The notes under the pieces were generated by a model. That model made no database searches, was not told where the DNA came from, and saw only the letters and a list, made by a program, of their open reading frames with translations. From positions 558,001 through 622,000 of the forward strand of contig NZ_PJCA01000031.1 in the NCBI RefSeq assembly GCF_002836355.1: a DNA stretch of 64,000 nucleotides. The letters are read 5' to 3'. Origin of the DNA: Moritella sp. Urea-trap-13 (GTDB taxonomy: Bacteria > Pseudomonadota > Gammaproteobacteria > Enterobacterales > Moritellaceae). Every line of letters begins with the position of its first letter. Position 1 is the first letter of the stretch. Both the position numbers and the translations under genes were made by a program. Shown piece after piece: positions 1 to 9,459 of the stretch.

Positions 1-1591
1 AACGAATATTATCAACTTTTAAGGTCATTTCACCTAAAGGTTCTATAACCAGTACATTGCCAATGGCCTTGATGTCAGCCTGGTTGCCCGGCGCAAATCT
101 GTTTCCACCCGCAATTAAATCAGCGATATTAATACGTACTTCGCGCCATGTACCTACCGCTGGTTGAGTAACGGTAATATCGCTCGCATTAGGCCAGCCG
201 CTGTCCATTTTAACTAATAGTTCAGTCTCATCTTCTTTACTTTCTACATTCAGATCAAATACTAGTTGACCTCCCTCCATCCAGTGACTGAGATCAGTTT
301 TCGGCGCTCGTAAATATACATTGCCAACTTTTCCTGTTTTAGTTATTTTCCACACGTTGCCGCGACCAGCTTCTTGAACTTGTTCTTGAGTTACAGCTTT
401 CTCTGGGTTGTAGCCATCAAAGGCTATGCCTGCACTCAGTTCATCTTTGTAAACATCAAAAATAGGGCCTTTACCAAAGTTACCATTACCGATTAGAATT
501 TCCGGTTCAGGAGTCCCTTCAACTAACTTAGCTTTATCAGACACTGCTGAGCAGCCTTTACCTTTCCAACGATCCGCTGAACAACGGTAAACTCGTACAT
601 AGTCAACGGCTAATGTTTGCGGGAATACGGACTCATCAATACCACCATTATTGGCATTAGCAGCCCAGTTACCACCAACAGCAATATTCAGCAGCATATG
701 AAACTTCTGATTAAATGGGGCATTTTTACCGCCACTGACAAAAACGCCATCTTCCATATGTTGGCTATACCAGCCGTCTTTTTTTTGAGTCGCAAAATGA
801 ACATTATCAACATACCAGCGGATTTCTCCTTCTTCCCATTCAATAGCATAAGTATGGAAATTATCGGCAGGGTTTACATCACCAGGCAGATGCGTAGCTT
901 GACCTGTGAATTTATTGTCCGGCCAAGGTTTACCATAATGCAAGGTGCCAAAAACGCGTGACTCAAGCTCACCCTTGGCAGCCCCTTTTTCTGTAGAAGG
1001 TGTTTTCAGGTTAACCGCTTCCATAATATCGATTTCACCGGACGCCGCCCAGCCGCCGTAAACCCAATCTGTTGGCAACATCCAAATCGCAGGCCAAGTA
1101 CCTTGACCTTGAGGTAGTTTTGCGCGAACTTCAAAACGGCCATATTTCCAGTTACCTTTTCTTATCGAGCGTAATTTCGCTGAGGTGTAAGGTAAGATCT
1201 TTGTGCTGCTTATATTACCATCTGCGTTATCAGGTCCGGTAAAGTTGCCTTTTTGGGCGATGATATTCAGTTTACCATCTTTAACAAAAGCATTACTTTT
1301 ACGATGGGTATAACATTGTTGCTCATTGTTACCTCCACCCCAACAGTTCTCTATCGTTTCCCATTTCTTTTTATCAATTTCGCTGCCATCGAATTCATCA
1401 CTCCAAAGTAATTTCCATTTTGCACTCGGTGTTATCTCCTCCGCAGTCAGAACCAACGCTTTGGGGGTGGAGGTTTTCTCAAGCGTGTTATCTATCATTA
1501 AGGCTGTGCTGTGAGAGGAACAACCTGCCAGCGCCAAGGCCAATGTTACAGCAGTGAGCTTGAATATTGAGAGTGGTGCGTTTTTTATCAT
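1..1591 (-). CDS. Glycoside hydrolase family 16 lipoprotein (beta-glucanase/laminarinase type), 3' end outside window
   Basis: Reading the minus strand from the ATG at 1591 gives an open frame of 530 codons that leaves the window without a stop. It begins with a lipoprotein signal (LALAGCSS lipobox). A GH16 beta-jelly-roll domain follows, with the catalytic motif GEIDIMEAV, whose acidic residues fall at about E186, D188 and E191. GH16 enzymes hydrolyse beta-1,3/1,4-glucans or related galactans; laminarin is a likely marine substrate, but this is inference. After about residue 330 comes a second beta-rich region that resembles the carbohydrate-binding-like C-terminal domain seen in some marine glucosidases. 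The start is preceded by a GGAAAGAATAA stretch with a GGA Shine-Dalgarno. The protein is probably anchored in the outer membrane. Family assignment is firm; the exact substrate is not. Confidence 0.9.
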   Translation of the reverse strand, partial: MIKNAPLSIFKLTAVTLALALAGCSSHSTALMIDNTLEKTSTPKALVLTAEEITPSAKWKLLWSDEFDGSEIDKKKWETIENCWGGGNNEQQCYTHRKSNAFVKDGKLNIIAQKGNFTGPDNADGNISSTKILPYTSAKLRSIRKGNWKYGRFEVRAKLPQGQGTWPAIWMLPTDWVYGGWAASGEIDIMEAVNLKTPSTEKGAAKGELESRVFGTLHYGKPWPDNKFTGQATHLPGDVNPADNFHTYAIEWEEGEIRWYVDNVHFATQKKDGWYSQHMEDGVFVSGGKNAPFNQKFHMLLNIAVGGNWAANANNGGIDESVFPQTLAVDYVRVYRCSADRWKGKGCSAVSDKAKLVEGTPEPEILIGNGNFGKGPIFDVYKDELSAGIAFDGYNPEKAVTQEQVQEAGRGNVWKITKTGKVGNVYLRAPKTDLSHWMEGGQLVFDLNVESKEDETELLVKMDSGWPNASDITVTQPAVGTWREVRINIADLIAGGNRFAPGNQADIKAIGNVLVIEPLGEMTLKVDNIR

Positions 1592-1627
1592 TTATTCTTT
1601 CCTTCATAGTGATGACATATAAAATGT

Positions 1628-1635
1628 AAGCGCTT
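1628..1635. promoter_or_regulatory. AAGCGCTT palindrome, candidate LacI-family operator
   Basis: The 8-bp palindrome AAGCGCTT, in the context TGTAAGCGCTTTC, lies about 37 bp upstream of the GH16 start codon. LacI/GalR-type sugar repressors often bind sites centred on this kind of core. No LacI gene is visible in the window, so the assignment is inference only. Confidence 0.3.
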
Positions 1636-1779
1636 TCTTTTCATGCTATGTGATAAAAATGTTGATAACAAGATGTTTTATATGGAAGTTATATTTTGAT
1701 CACAAGAAGATATTTATATCCACAACGATTTGAAAATAATTTTTCATTTTTTGTTATAACTGCGTGTAAGAGCCTTCAT

Positions 1780-3162
1780 CTATATCGTTGTAACCGTTAA
1801 ATTTTTCATCCAATAACATTTTAAGTAACGGTGGAAACAAAGAGCAAATTTCACTAATTCTTCAGTTAACATCAACATATATATGTATTGAAAATCCAAT
1901 TTTAATACAAAGGCTGCAAATGCAGTAAGTGGTACGCCGACCATCCACGCGGAAAAGAAATCCATACGTAAGCAAAAGTGATTGTCACCGCCTGCACGTA
2001 AAATACCGTTGATAATGACTGCGTTGAGCATTCGTAACCAGATAAAGCAGAACAGAACAGTTAATGCAGGAGAGGCTAATGGATACAGTTCCTCACTTGT
2101 TAGGTTTAACCAAGACAGAATTGCTTCTTTAGCAAAAAAGAGTAACAACCCAGTACATAAACCAAGTGTAAATACTGCTTTGACAAAGAATTTAGATATT
2201 TCATGGGCATTGGTAAATTCATCTCGTCCGAGTGATTGCCCAAGCAGTACTGAACATGCAACTGATATACCGAAAAATAACGAGTAACATAATGATTCAA
2301 ATGGACCAATCATACTGAATACTGCAAGTTCCGTTGTTCCCATATGCCCGAAAATAACTTGATATCCTAGCACGCCAGCAGCCCATGTTAATGCGCTGAG
2401 AGTAGAGGGGATTGCAATGTGTTTGTAAGATGACCACAGCTTATCGGATTCAGTCAATATCTGAGTGGTGAACAACCAATGCTTGCGCGAGTATAAAACA
2501 CAAAAGGTAAGCACAACTTGCAATAAACGTGAGATTGTTGTTGCTAAAGCTGCACCTGCAACCCCCATGGCAGGAACACCTAATCCACCCTTAATAAGCC
2601 AGAAGTTCAGTGTAATATTGACGACAATTGTTATTGATCCAAAATATAAAGGAGTCATGGTATCACCAGACCCTCGCAAAGCAGATTCTGTAATCACGAG
2701 TAAATGAGTTAGAATCAATATTGGGACGCTATACCAGAGGTAAGTTGAGCCTAATTCAATAACCGTGGCATCATTTGTTTGCAGCATCATTATGTAGCCA
2801 GAAAAAAATGTGATGACTAAGCTAACCAACACTAATATTTTTGCGCCGCTGATCATTGCTAGCAAGGTGACTGTTTTAGCAGACCGTCTATCATTTCGTC
2901 CCCAATATTGTGCTACTAATATACCATTAGCAGACGCCATTCCTCCCATTATCATGGCCGCAACAAAAAGCCATTTTGAGGCGATTCCCACAGACGCAGT
3001 TGCTTCTTGACCAAGATCGCTTACCATTAACACATCTGCAAGTGCTAATATTGCAAGTAATGCACTTTGAATTGCCACAGGAAATCCAAGCTTAATTACC
3101 TTGACTAACATCGAGGCAGATGTAGTGTTTTGGTTCGAAATTAAGGTGTTTTTAAAATTCAT
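1780..3162 (-). CDS. MATE family multidrug/Na+ efflux transporter
   Basis: 460 residues with about 12 hydrophobic segments arranged as two MatE repeats, the usual length for the family. MATE proteins export cationic drugs and other organic compounds across the inner membrane in exchange for Na+ or H+. The N-terminal part has family features such as a VLMVSDLGQEA loop after the first helix. The ATG at 3162 follows AAGGAACAAAT, a good ribosome binding site. The gene stands alone between the GH16 gene (same strand) and a broken AraC regulator on the opposite strand. That regulator may once have controlled it. Substrate is not deducible. Confidence 0.9.
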   Translation of the reverse strand: MNFKNTLISNQNTTSASMLVKVIKLGFPVAIQSALLAILALADVLMVSDLGQEATASVGIASKWLFVAAMIMGGMASANGILVAQYWGRNDRRSAKTVTLLAMISGAKILVLVSLVITFFSGYIMMLQTNDATVIELGSTYLWYSVPILILTHLLVITESALRGSGDTMTPLYFGSITIVVNITLNFWLIKGGLGVPAMGVAGAALATTISRLLQVVLTFCVLYSRKHWLFTTQILTESDKLWSSYKHIAIPSTLSALTWAAGVLGYQVIFGHMGTTELAVFSMIGPFESLCYSLFFGISVACSVLLGQSLGRDEFTNAHEISKFFVKAVFTLGLCTGLLLFFAKEAILSWLNLTSEELYPLASPALTVLFCFIWLRMLNAVIINGILRAGGDNHFCLRMDFFSAWMVGVPLTAFAAFVLKLDFQYIYMLMLTEELVKFALCFHRYLKCYWMKNLTVTTI

Positions 3163-3193
3163 ATTTGTTCCTTATTTTAGCAGCAGATTATAA

Positions 3194-3756
3194 GTGTCGA
3201 GCACTATAAATAGAATGTGCGAAAATAGAGAAAACCTGTGCAAATCCGTCATTAGTCAGTGGAACCTAAATCAGAATGGCATGACGATGTCTATCTATCG
3301 GATATGTGCAAAGAGCGATTTCTTACAACGTCTGATTTCAGTAAGAGGTTTTTATGGCTGGGATGGCCGAACTTGTTGATGGCTATCATGTAGAGCGACA
3401 TGATCTTGCAGTTCATTTTTTAATTTTCACCTTAGAAGGGAGGCATTTTAACAAGGGCAGATCGTGTTGAATTAATTGTACTTTATTAGTGAAGAACAAC
3501 TGAATCGGATTTCAAAAAATTTATACAGCATGTCCCCAAGAGTGGGTTGATTCATTTACGTATGGAAAAAGCGGCTAATTTACTTCAATATCGTGAGTGG
3601 ACTATTTCTATGATTGCTCTACGCTTGGGCTATAAAGACCCTTACAATTTTACTCACCATTTTAGGAAGTGCTTTGGTTGTTCACCAAGTCGTTATAGGG
3701 AACACCCTGAACAGCAAGGTATTATCATTCTCTGCGTATTAGCTATATTCAGTTGA
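3194..3756 (+). pseudogene. AraC-family regulator, degraded
   Basis: Pieces of one AraC-type protein lie here in different frames. Around 3345-3457 a frame reads AGMAELVDGYHVERHDL followed by a sensor-domain-like FLIFTLEG, then stops. From 3547 a frame encodes LRMEKAANLLQYREW, IALRLGYKDPYNF and CSPSRYRE, the typical second half of an AraC DNA-binding domain. The upstream part (3194-3350) is in yet another frame. The whole is about 560 bp, while an intact family member needs about 850 bp, so there are frameshifts plus an internal deletion. It diverges from the MATE gene and is probably its lost regulator. No functional product is expected. Confidence 0.75.
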
Positions 3757-3886
3757 TGCTAGTGCTTGGAAACAACGTTGCTGATGAATTTTAAGTCCGA
3801 TGTAACCATAGTGGTGAGCTACCGTGAATGATCGCTCACATATTTTTAGTGCACTTCTCTCTTAATATTCGAACGAATAATAATTT

Positions 3887-4111
3887 CTAGAATTTAGGGG
3901 ATTGTTTAGCAGAACATATATAGCCATGCCATTTTGCATCAATACACACGCCATTTTTAGCTTGTATACCAGGTACTATGCAGCTATAGCCCACTTGTTT
4001 CAGTTCACAGGCTTTGTTTAATTGTTGCAATGATTGAGATTCTCCTGCCGCATTGATATTCATAGAAAAAACAAATAAGCCAACACCTAACGCTGTCTGT
4101 ATTTTTTTCAT
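3887..4111 (-). CDS. Small secreted cysteine-containing protein, unknown function
   Basis: 74 residues. The ATG at 4111 is chosen because GGGAG lies 7 bp upstream and the protein then starts with a normal signal peptide (MKKIQTALGVGLFVFSMNINA). A longer in-frame form starting at 4177 would put 22 unlikely residues in front. The mature part has four cysteines (in ACEL, YSCIV, GVCID and YICSA contexts), which suggests two disulfides in the periplasm or outside the cell. I do not recognise the family. It lies downstream of the porin on the same strand but behind the porin's terminator hairpin. Confidence 0.6.
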   Translation of the reverse strand: MKKIQTALGVGLFVFSMNINAAGESQSLQQLNKACELKQVGYSCIVPGIQAKNGVCIDAKWHGYICSAKQSPKF

Positions 4112-4237
4112 TTCAATTTCTCCCATTTGTAAAATACAAGTTAAATTACAACCTGCGTATCGATCAGTATAGTTCAAAGCTGATGGGGGATAACAAAAAC
4201 AGAAGAGAATGATCGTCTCTAATTACATGCTTAAAGA

Positions 4238-4259
4238 AAGCCGACATGCATGCCGGCTT
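4238..4259 (-). terminator. Rho-independent terminator of the porin gene
   Basis: Inverted repeat AAGCCGACATG/CATGCCGGCTT, with a T-rich tract (TTTCTTT) after it when read on the minus strand. It begins 18 bp beyond the porin stop codon. Confidence 0.75.
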
Positions 4260-4276
4260 CTATATATTGTTAATTC

Positions 4277-5410
4277 TTAGAAACCGTATTCAAGACCTAC
4301 ACGTGCGAATGTTTCTTGGCTCTCTGAAGTGACTGCACCCCAACCAAGTTTATCTGTCATACCAACACGAACGTAAGGTACAAAGCCGTTAACCACACCC
4401 ATTACTTGTAATGATGTTACAGAAGAACCTTCTCTCTTGTTGGAATTATCATCTGAATCAACATCTTCAGTCGCTGCGTAACCTAATTTAATACCCAGCG
4501 GTCCATTCCAATATTGAGCGATTAGAGAGTAAGAACCTTGTGAGTCAGTGCTTTTAGTTGCGTTATCTTCAGATTGACCATATTTATATGCACCAGCAAT
4601 GCTGATACCTGTACTTGCAATAGGTGCTTCAAAACCAACGAGATACGTAAAAGTATCAGCGGTTACTTCAGATTTTTCTACGCTTGCAACATTTTGACCA
4701 TAAGTAGGTGAAGTTTTATCATTATCAATCGAATATACACCAGCTGCTACAGCAGCTGATTTTTGTCTGTTATTACCATATTCGAAAGTCGCATGGAATG
4801 TGATTGCATCAAATGCCTTATACTTCGCAGCACCACCAACCCATTGTGCATTGTCACCACTGCCAGCACGGCCAGTAGCAACGTTGATGTTCAAGTTGCC
4901 CATAGCAGGAGCAAAATAGCGAATTGATTCGGTACGATCGTACATGTAAGCAATATCACCGGTTGCTGCTGGATCAAATACACGACCTAGGCCTGGATTT
5001 GTAAAAGGCCAATCAACTACTTCATACATTGGTGTTAACTGACGACCGACAGTTACTTTACCGTAATCACCTTCGACACCTACGAACGTATCACGAAAAC
5101 CTAAACCACCGCCAGACCAGTCATCTGTATCTGTATAGCCAGATTCAACTTGGAATATTACATTGATTCCGTCGGTCATTTGTTTGCTGCCGCGGAAGCC
5201 AACACGAGTTTCATTCTCAATATTGTAATCTGTGATGTTTGATTCACCGTTGGCTTTATCACCAGTGTGGCCATAAGCAGAAACAGCGACAACACCATAC
5301 ACTTCGATGTTACCTGTATTTTCTGTGCCTAATACGTATGCATTAGCTGCTGTTGATAATAAAGCAGTTGAAACCGCTGCCGCTACCATTGATAAACTTA
5401 ATTTGTTCAT
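4277..5410 (-). CDS. Gram-negative general porin (OmpC/OmpU-like)
   Basis: 377 residues with a signal peptide cut after ALLSTAANA. The rest is an amphipathic beta-barrel with alternating aromatic strands and a C-terminal phenylalanine (VGLEYGF), the Bam recognition signal. Length and motifs such as GFRGSKQM and YGKVTVGRQ fit 16-strand trimeric porins. A conserved acidic/aromatic constriction loop (GLGRVFDP area) is present. It sits divergent to a chitobiase gene with CRP-like sites between them, so uptake of chito-oligosaccharides is a reasonable but unproven role. A terminator follows. The start has AAAAGGATTTTAAA in front. Confidence 0.92.
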   Translation of the reverse strand: MNKLSLSMVAAAVSTALLSTAANAYVLGTENTGNIEVYGVVAVSAYGHTGDKANGESNITDYNIENETRVGFRGSKQMTDGINVIFQVESGYTDTDDWSGGGLGFRDTFVGVEGDYGKVTVGRQLTPMYEVVDWPFTNPGLGRVFDPAATGDIAYMYDRTESIRYFAPAMGNLNINVATGRAGSGDNAQWVGGAAKYKAFDAITFHATFEYGNNRQKSAAVAAGVYSIDNDKTSPTYGQNVASVEKSEVTADTFTYLVGFEAPIASTGISIAGAYKYGQSEDNATKSTDSQGSYSLIAQYWNGPLGIKLGYAATEDVDSDDNSNKREGSSVTSLQVMGVVNGFVPYVRVGMTDKLGWGAVTSESQETFARVGLEYGF

Positions 5411-5536
5411 TTTAAAATCCTTTTTGTAGATGTAAATGCTAATTGGTGTATTTCGTAAATTTATATTGAACTTAAAAACTTGATGAATCGAAGTCTACCC
5501 ATATTAATTCACTAAACAAATTAAGTTGTTCTCAGT

Positions 5537-5552
5537 CGTGATAAAAATCACA
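5537..5552. promoter_or_regulatory. CRP-like binding site (porin side)
   Basis: CGTGA-TAAAAA-TCACA, matching TGTGA-N6-TCACA at nine of ten fixed positions. It lies about 127 bp upstream of the porin start. Confidence 0.55.
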
Positions 5553-5929
5553 ATATTTTCAATATAAAACAATAAATAACGATAAAGATCGCATTTATCC
5601 ACAATTTAAAGGATTAATTTACGCTAATAATTTACAGGGTAAATCAAAGTGCAGCTGATACTTAAGATTTACATTAGTGATACAAATAATTCCAATGAAT
5701 TTTTCATGGATATTTAAAGCGCTGATATTAAATCATTATATTGCATACCTTGACGCTTACTTGTTAACTCATCTAAAAGAAATGAAAAAATTAGTTGCGT
5801 AAAGGTTAACAACAATATCGATGATAGAAGGGGATGTGAATTTTAAATCATTTTGTAATACTTATCTTATTTTAATATTTTGTTTAAAATGACATTAATC
5901 ACGCAAGTTCCTATAAAGAACCTTATATT

Positions 5930-5945
5930 AGTGATAATTGTCACA
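5930..5945. promoter_or_regulatory. CRP-like binding site (hexosaminidase side)
   Basis: AGTGA-TAATTG-TCACA, again nine of ten matches to the CRP consensus, 94 bp upstream of the preferred hexosaminidase ATG. This is a plausible activating position for catabolite control of chitin use. Confidence 0.55.
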
Positions 5946-6038
5946 TTGAATGAATTTCAATATAGTAAAATACGCAGGTTACTTTACAGTGCGTATTAAG
6001 TTTTAGATTAATTGATTTCATTCAAAGGAAGGTCGGAT

Positions 6039-8696
6039 ATGAAAAGAACAGCAATTGCACTGGGGTTAAGTATTGCATTAGTAGGTTGTAGTAGTACTAC
6101 ATCACCAGTAGCTACAACACAAAGTGTCGTCGACGCCATTTCTACATCTGTTCAAGTAACTTATGTCGTAAATCAAAAACTTGAAGGCGATGCAGCTGCA
6201 ACATGTAAGACGCTAGGCGCAGAATGGGCGGCTTGCCAAGATGCAACAATTCAACTGACCAACAGTGGTTCAGCGATTGAATCAGCCGATTGGGAAATAT
6301 ATTTCCACAGTATTCGACGTATCCTAGAAGTGAAATCTCCAGAGTTTACCATTGAGCATATCAACGGTGATTTACACAAACTCACACCAACAGCAGAATT
6401 TAAAGGCTTTAACGCGAACGCAACTGTAGATGTTAACTTCATTGCTGAATATTGGTCATTATTCGAAACTGACGTAATGCCGCGTTATTATGTAACTGCA
6501 GAAAATGCACAGCCGAAAGTGATCAGTAATACTGACACTGAAGACATGTCAGAAATCATTACACCATTAACCGGTGAAAACCTGAAAAGACATGCCGGTG
6601 ATAACAATATAGTAATGAACGCAAATACGCGCTTTGAGGCCAATGAAGCAACAGCACAATTATCTGCCGCCTCAATAGCGAACAAAATCATCCCAACACC
6701 AGTGTGGCAAGATGATAAAGTGCAAGGCTTTGCGGACTTAAGCGCAGGCATCAGCATTAATGCACCAGCAATGAAACAAAGTTCACTGGATGCTGTTACG
6801 CAACGATTCGAAAATTTTGGTGTGAATGTAGCAGGTAGTTACCCAGTTAATATCACAATTGCACCACAACAACTAGAAAATGAATTCGCTAAATCAGGTG
6901 GTTACACACTTGACGTATCAGCTGATAGCACAGAAGTGTTAGCGTTTGATAATGCTGGTGCACTCTATGCGCTACAATCAATCGCTTCATTAGTCCCGTC
7001 TGATTTTGCTGTGAACAAAAACATTCCACAAGTTAGTGTAAAAGATGCACCGAACTTTGATTACCGTGGTATGGAAGTCGATATTGCTCGTAACTTCCAC
7101 AGTAAAGAATCGCTGTTGCGCTTACTCGACCAAATGAGTGCGTATAAAATGAATAAATTCCACTTACATCTAACCGATGATGAAGGCTGGCGTTTAGCTA
7201 TCCCTGGATTACCGGAGTTAACTGATATCGGTGGAAAACGTTGCCATGATTTAGAGGAGAACACCTGCTTATTACCTCAACTCGGCTCAGGGCCAACAAC
7301 GGACAATCGCGGTACCGGTTATTTAACCAAAGCTGACTATATTGAGTTAGTACAATATGCGCAGGCTCGTAACATTGAAGTGATTCCAGAAATTGATATG
7401 CCAGCCCATGCCCGTGCAGGTGTTGTCGCAATGGAAGCGCGATATAACAAATACAAAGATTCAGATTTACAAAAAGCAGAAGAATACCGTTTAGCCGATC
7501 CAGATGACAAATCTGTTTATACCACAATTCAATTCTACAATGACGGTATCTTAAACCCTTGTATGGATTCGACTTATAACTTCATCGGCAAAGTGATCGC
7601 AGAAGTTCAAGCTATGCATCAAGAAGCAGGCCAGCCATTAAAAACATGGCACATGGGTGGTGATGAGGCGAAGAACATTCACCTCGGTAACGGTTACGAA
7701 CAGACTGGTGGTACAACAGGCTGGAAAGGTGATAAAGACTTAACCAAAGAATCAATGCCTTGGGCTAAATCGCCACAGTGTGTAGCACAAGTCGCTGCGG
7801 ATGATAGCTTAGAAACACCACACGATCTTGGTCCTATGTTTGTTAAAAAAGTAGCAAACATTATTGCCGCTGCCGGTATTGAAAAAACTCAGTTATGGCA
7901 AGATGGACTTAAAGACGTTGACGCTAAAGATCTGCCTTTGACAGCTGTCGCTAATGTATGGGAAACCTTATATTGGGGTGGGGCAAACACGTCTAACCAC
8001 ATGACCGAAAAAGGCTTTGAAGTCGTACAATCGCATCCTGATTACCTGTATTTCGATTTCCCATATGAAGTGAACTCAAAAGAACGCGGTTACTACTGGG
8101 CAACACGTTATACCGACAGCAAAAAGGTATTTAAATTCTCACCGAATAATTTGCCTCAGAACGCTGAAACATCAAAAGACCGTGACGGTAATAACTTCAA
8201 CATAAAAGGCGATACTGAAAACCGTGGTTACAATGGTATTTCTGGTCAACTTTGGAGTGAATCAGTGCGTACCGATTCACAATTTGAATACATGGTTTAC
8301 CCTCGTATCTTGCCATTAGCAGAGCGAGCATGGCATAAAGCGTCATGGGAACTTGATTACGTGAAAGATCGCGAATTCAAAGGCGGCGACACAACGTTTG
8401 TTGATGCCAATAAACAACAGACAGAGTGGAGCCAATTTGCAAACATCGTTGGTCAACGTGAACTTGCAAAAATAGACAAGACCGGCGTTCAATATCGTCT
8501 ACCAGTACCGGGTGGTAAGATTGAATCTGGTAAGCTACTAACTAACGTCGCTTTCCCTGGACTAGAAGTACAATACAGTACGGATGCTGGTTCAACGTGG
8601 ACAACATGGACAAAACCAGTTTCTGTCACGTCTGCTGAATTAAGAACAGTGTCACCAGATGGTAAGCGCTTCAGCCGTATCACCGCAGTTAAATAA
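6039..8696 (+). CDS. Beta-N-acetylhexosaminidase (GH20, chitobiase), lipoprotein
   Basis: 885 residues from the ATG at 6039, preceded by AAGGAAGG; an ATT-frame extension to 6012 is less likely because the lipoprotein signal MKRTAIALGLSIALVGCSS would be displaced. Domain order follows chitobiases: N-terminal CHB_HEX-like carbohydrate-binding domain (about 30-190), GH20b domain (about 215-345), GH20 TIM barrel with the catalytic HMGGDEA motif (D542, E543), and a C-terminal Ig-like CHB_HEX_C domain. It cleaves terminal GlcNAc from chitobiose and chito-oligosaccharides and should be anchored in the outer membrane by the lipidated cysteine. Motifs GMEVDIARNFHS and KFHLHLTDDEGWR are typical of GH20. 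The divergent porin may deliver its products. Confidence 0.95.
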   Translation: MKRTAIALGLSIALVGCSSTTSPVATTQSVVDAISTSVQVTYVVNQKLEGDAAATCKTLGAEWAACQDATIQLTNSGSAIESADWEIYFHSIRRILEVKSPEFTIEHINGDLHKLTPTAEFKGFNANATVDVNFIAEYWSLFETDVMPRYYVTAENAQPKVISNTDTEDMSEIITPLTGENLKRHAGDNNIVMNANTRFEANEATAQLSAASIANKIIPTPVWQDDKVQGFADLSAGISINAPAMKQSSLDAVTQRFENFGVNVAGSYPVNITIAPQQLENEFAKSGGYTLDVSADSTEVLAFDNAGALYALQSIASLVPSDFAVNKNIPQVSVKDAPNFDYRGMEVDIARNFHSKESLLRLLDQMSAYKMNKFHLHLTDDEGWRLAIPGLPELTDIGGKRCHDLEENTCLLPQLGSGPTTDNRGTGYLTKADYIELVQYAQARNIEVIPEIDMPAHARAGVVAMEARYNKYKDSDLQKAEEYRLADPDDKSVYTTIQFYNDGILNPCMDSTYNFIGKVIAEVQAMHQEAGQPLKTWHMGGDEAKNIHLGNGYEQTGGTTGWKGDKDLTKESMPWAKSPQCVAQVAADDSLETPHDLGPMFVKKVANIIAAAGIEKTQLWQDGLKDVDAKDLPLTAVANVWETLYWGGANTSNHMTEKGFEVVQSHPDYLYFDFPYEVNSKERGYYWATRYTDSKKVFKFSPNNLPQNAETSKDRDGNNFNIKGDTENRGYNGISGQLWSESVRTDSQFEYMVYPRILPLAERAWHKASWELDYVKDREFKGGDTTFVDANKQQTEWSQFANIVGQRELAKIDKTGVQYRLPVPGGKIESGKLLTNVAFPGLEVQYSTDAGSTWTTWTKPVSVTSAELRTVSPDGKRFSRITAVK

Positions 8697-8718
8697 GTTT
8701 TTACAAAGACTTAAAATA

Positions 8719-8750
8719 AAAGGTGATTGGATATTAATTCAATCACCTTT
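8719..8750 (+). terminator. Terminator hairpin after hexosaminidase
   Basis: Perfect 11-bp stem AAAGGTGATTG/CAATCACCTTT with a 10-nt loop, starting 22 bp after the stop codon and followed by TATTGCT. Confidence 0.65.
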
Positions 8751-8828
8751 ATTGCTATATTACTTAGCTGTATTAAATTACAAAATCGTATGATTAAAAC
8801 TTCAGATTTATAACGAGAGACGATTAAG

Positions 8829-9389
8829 ATGAAATTAAAATTTTTAGCGCCACTATTATTACCACTTGCTCTCGCAGCTTGTTCAAATACCTATGAAGAT
8901 GCGAGTTCAGCACAATTTAAAGACATGGTTTCAGTAAAACAGACTTGGGAAGGTAAGCGTATAACAGGGCCTACAATTACACTAGCGCCAGAAGCTGGGA
9001 CAACAAAAGCGTTGTTTAAAGCTGACGCTTACCTGTATGGCAGAGAAAGCAGTAACGAAAAACACCAAATAGATACACGCGTTAATCTATTGGTTAAGCA
9101 CACAGACTTTGGCTTTGAATATGGTTTTGTGTCAATCAATGGGTTGGAGTCGGTAAAGATAAAACAAGAGCGTGGCACATTTAGAACATGTGACGAATTG
9201 TGTATTTTTGACCAAATGTTTTCGTTCTCTATTCCTGATTCAATGAACAGTAACGATGACCTTGTGATCAAATTACAAGAGAAAGCAAACAGTAAACATG
9301 GCCCAGTTATCACATTGCCAGGTACTTATATGACGGGTTATGAGCAAGTTCAAAGTCAAATTGAAAACGATGCTAAACAAGCTCAGTAA
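8829..9389 (+). CDS. Conserved-looking lipoprotein of unknown function
   Basis: 186 residues with a clear lipoprotein signal (LPLALAACSN; +2 residue Ser favours the outer membrane). The mature part is mixed alpha/beta, with a short Cys pair (RTCDELCIFD) and no motif I recognise. An AGAGACG ribosome binding site lies before the ATG. It is separated from the hexosaminidase by a terminator, so it is probably its own transcription unit. A perfect 12-bp inverted repeat overlaps its stop codon. Confidence 0.75.
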   Translation: MKLKFLAPLLLPLALAACSNTYEDASSAQFKDMVSVKQTWEGKRITGPTITLAPEAGTTKALFKADAYLYGRESSNEKHQIDTRVNLLVKHTDFGFEYGFVSINGLESVKIKQERGTFRTCDELCIFDQMFSFSIPDSMNSNDDLVIKLQEKANSKHGPVITLPGTYMTGYEQVQSQIENDAKQAQ

Positions 9390-9420
9390 TTAGTACAAGA
9401 GCAGTACGCTTGTACTAATT
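9388..9420 (+). terminator. Hairpin overlapping the lipoprotein stop codon
   Basis: Perfect 12-bp arms AATTAGTACAAG/CTTGTACTAATT around a 9-nt loop. It begins at the second base of the TAA stop. No T-tract follows, so it may be a weak terminator or a 3' RNA-stability element. Confidence 0.5.
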
Positions 9421-9459
9421 GACGCTTTATAACATTCTGGTGTGTGATTGCTTTGACAA

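Larger units (their letters stand above)
5411..6038. other. Divergent regulatory region between porin and hexosaminidase
   Basis: About 630 bp of AT-rich DNA without a coding frame. It holds two CRP-like palindromes, one nearer each gene, and must contain both promoters. Its length is large for two simple promoters and suggests extra regulator sites or a leader on one transcript. Confidence 0.6.

Noticed and set aside
617-961. Plus-strand frame of 114 codons
   Set aside because: Antisense to the GH16 catalytic domain; no ribosome binding site and no protein-like pattern.
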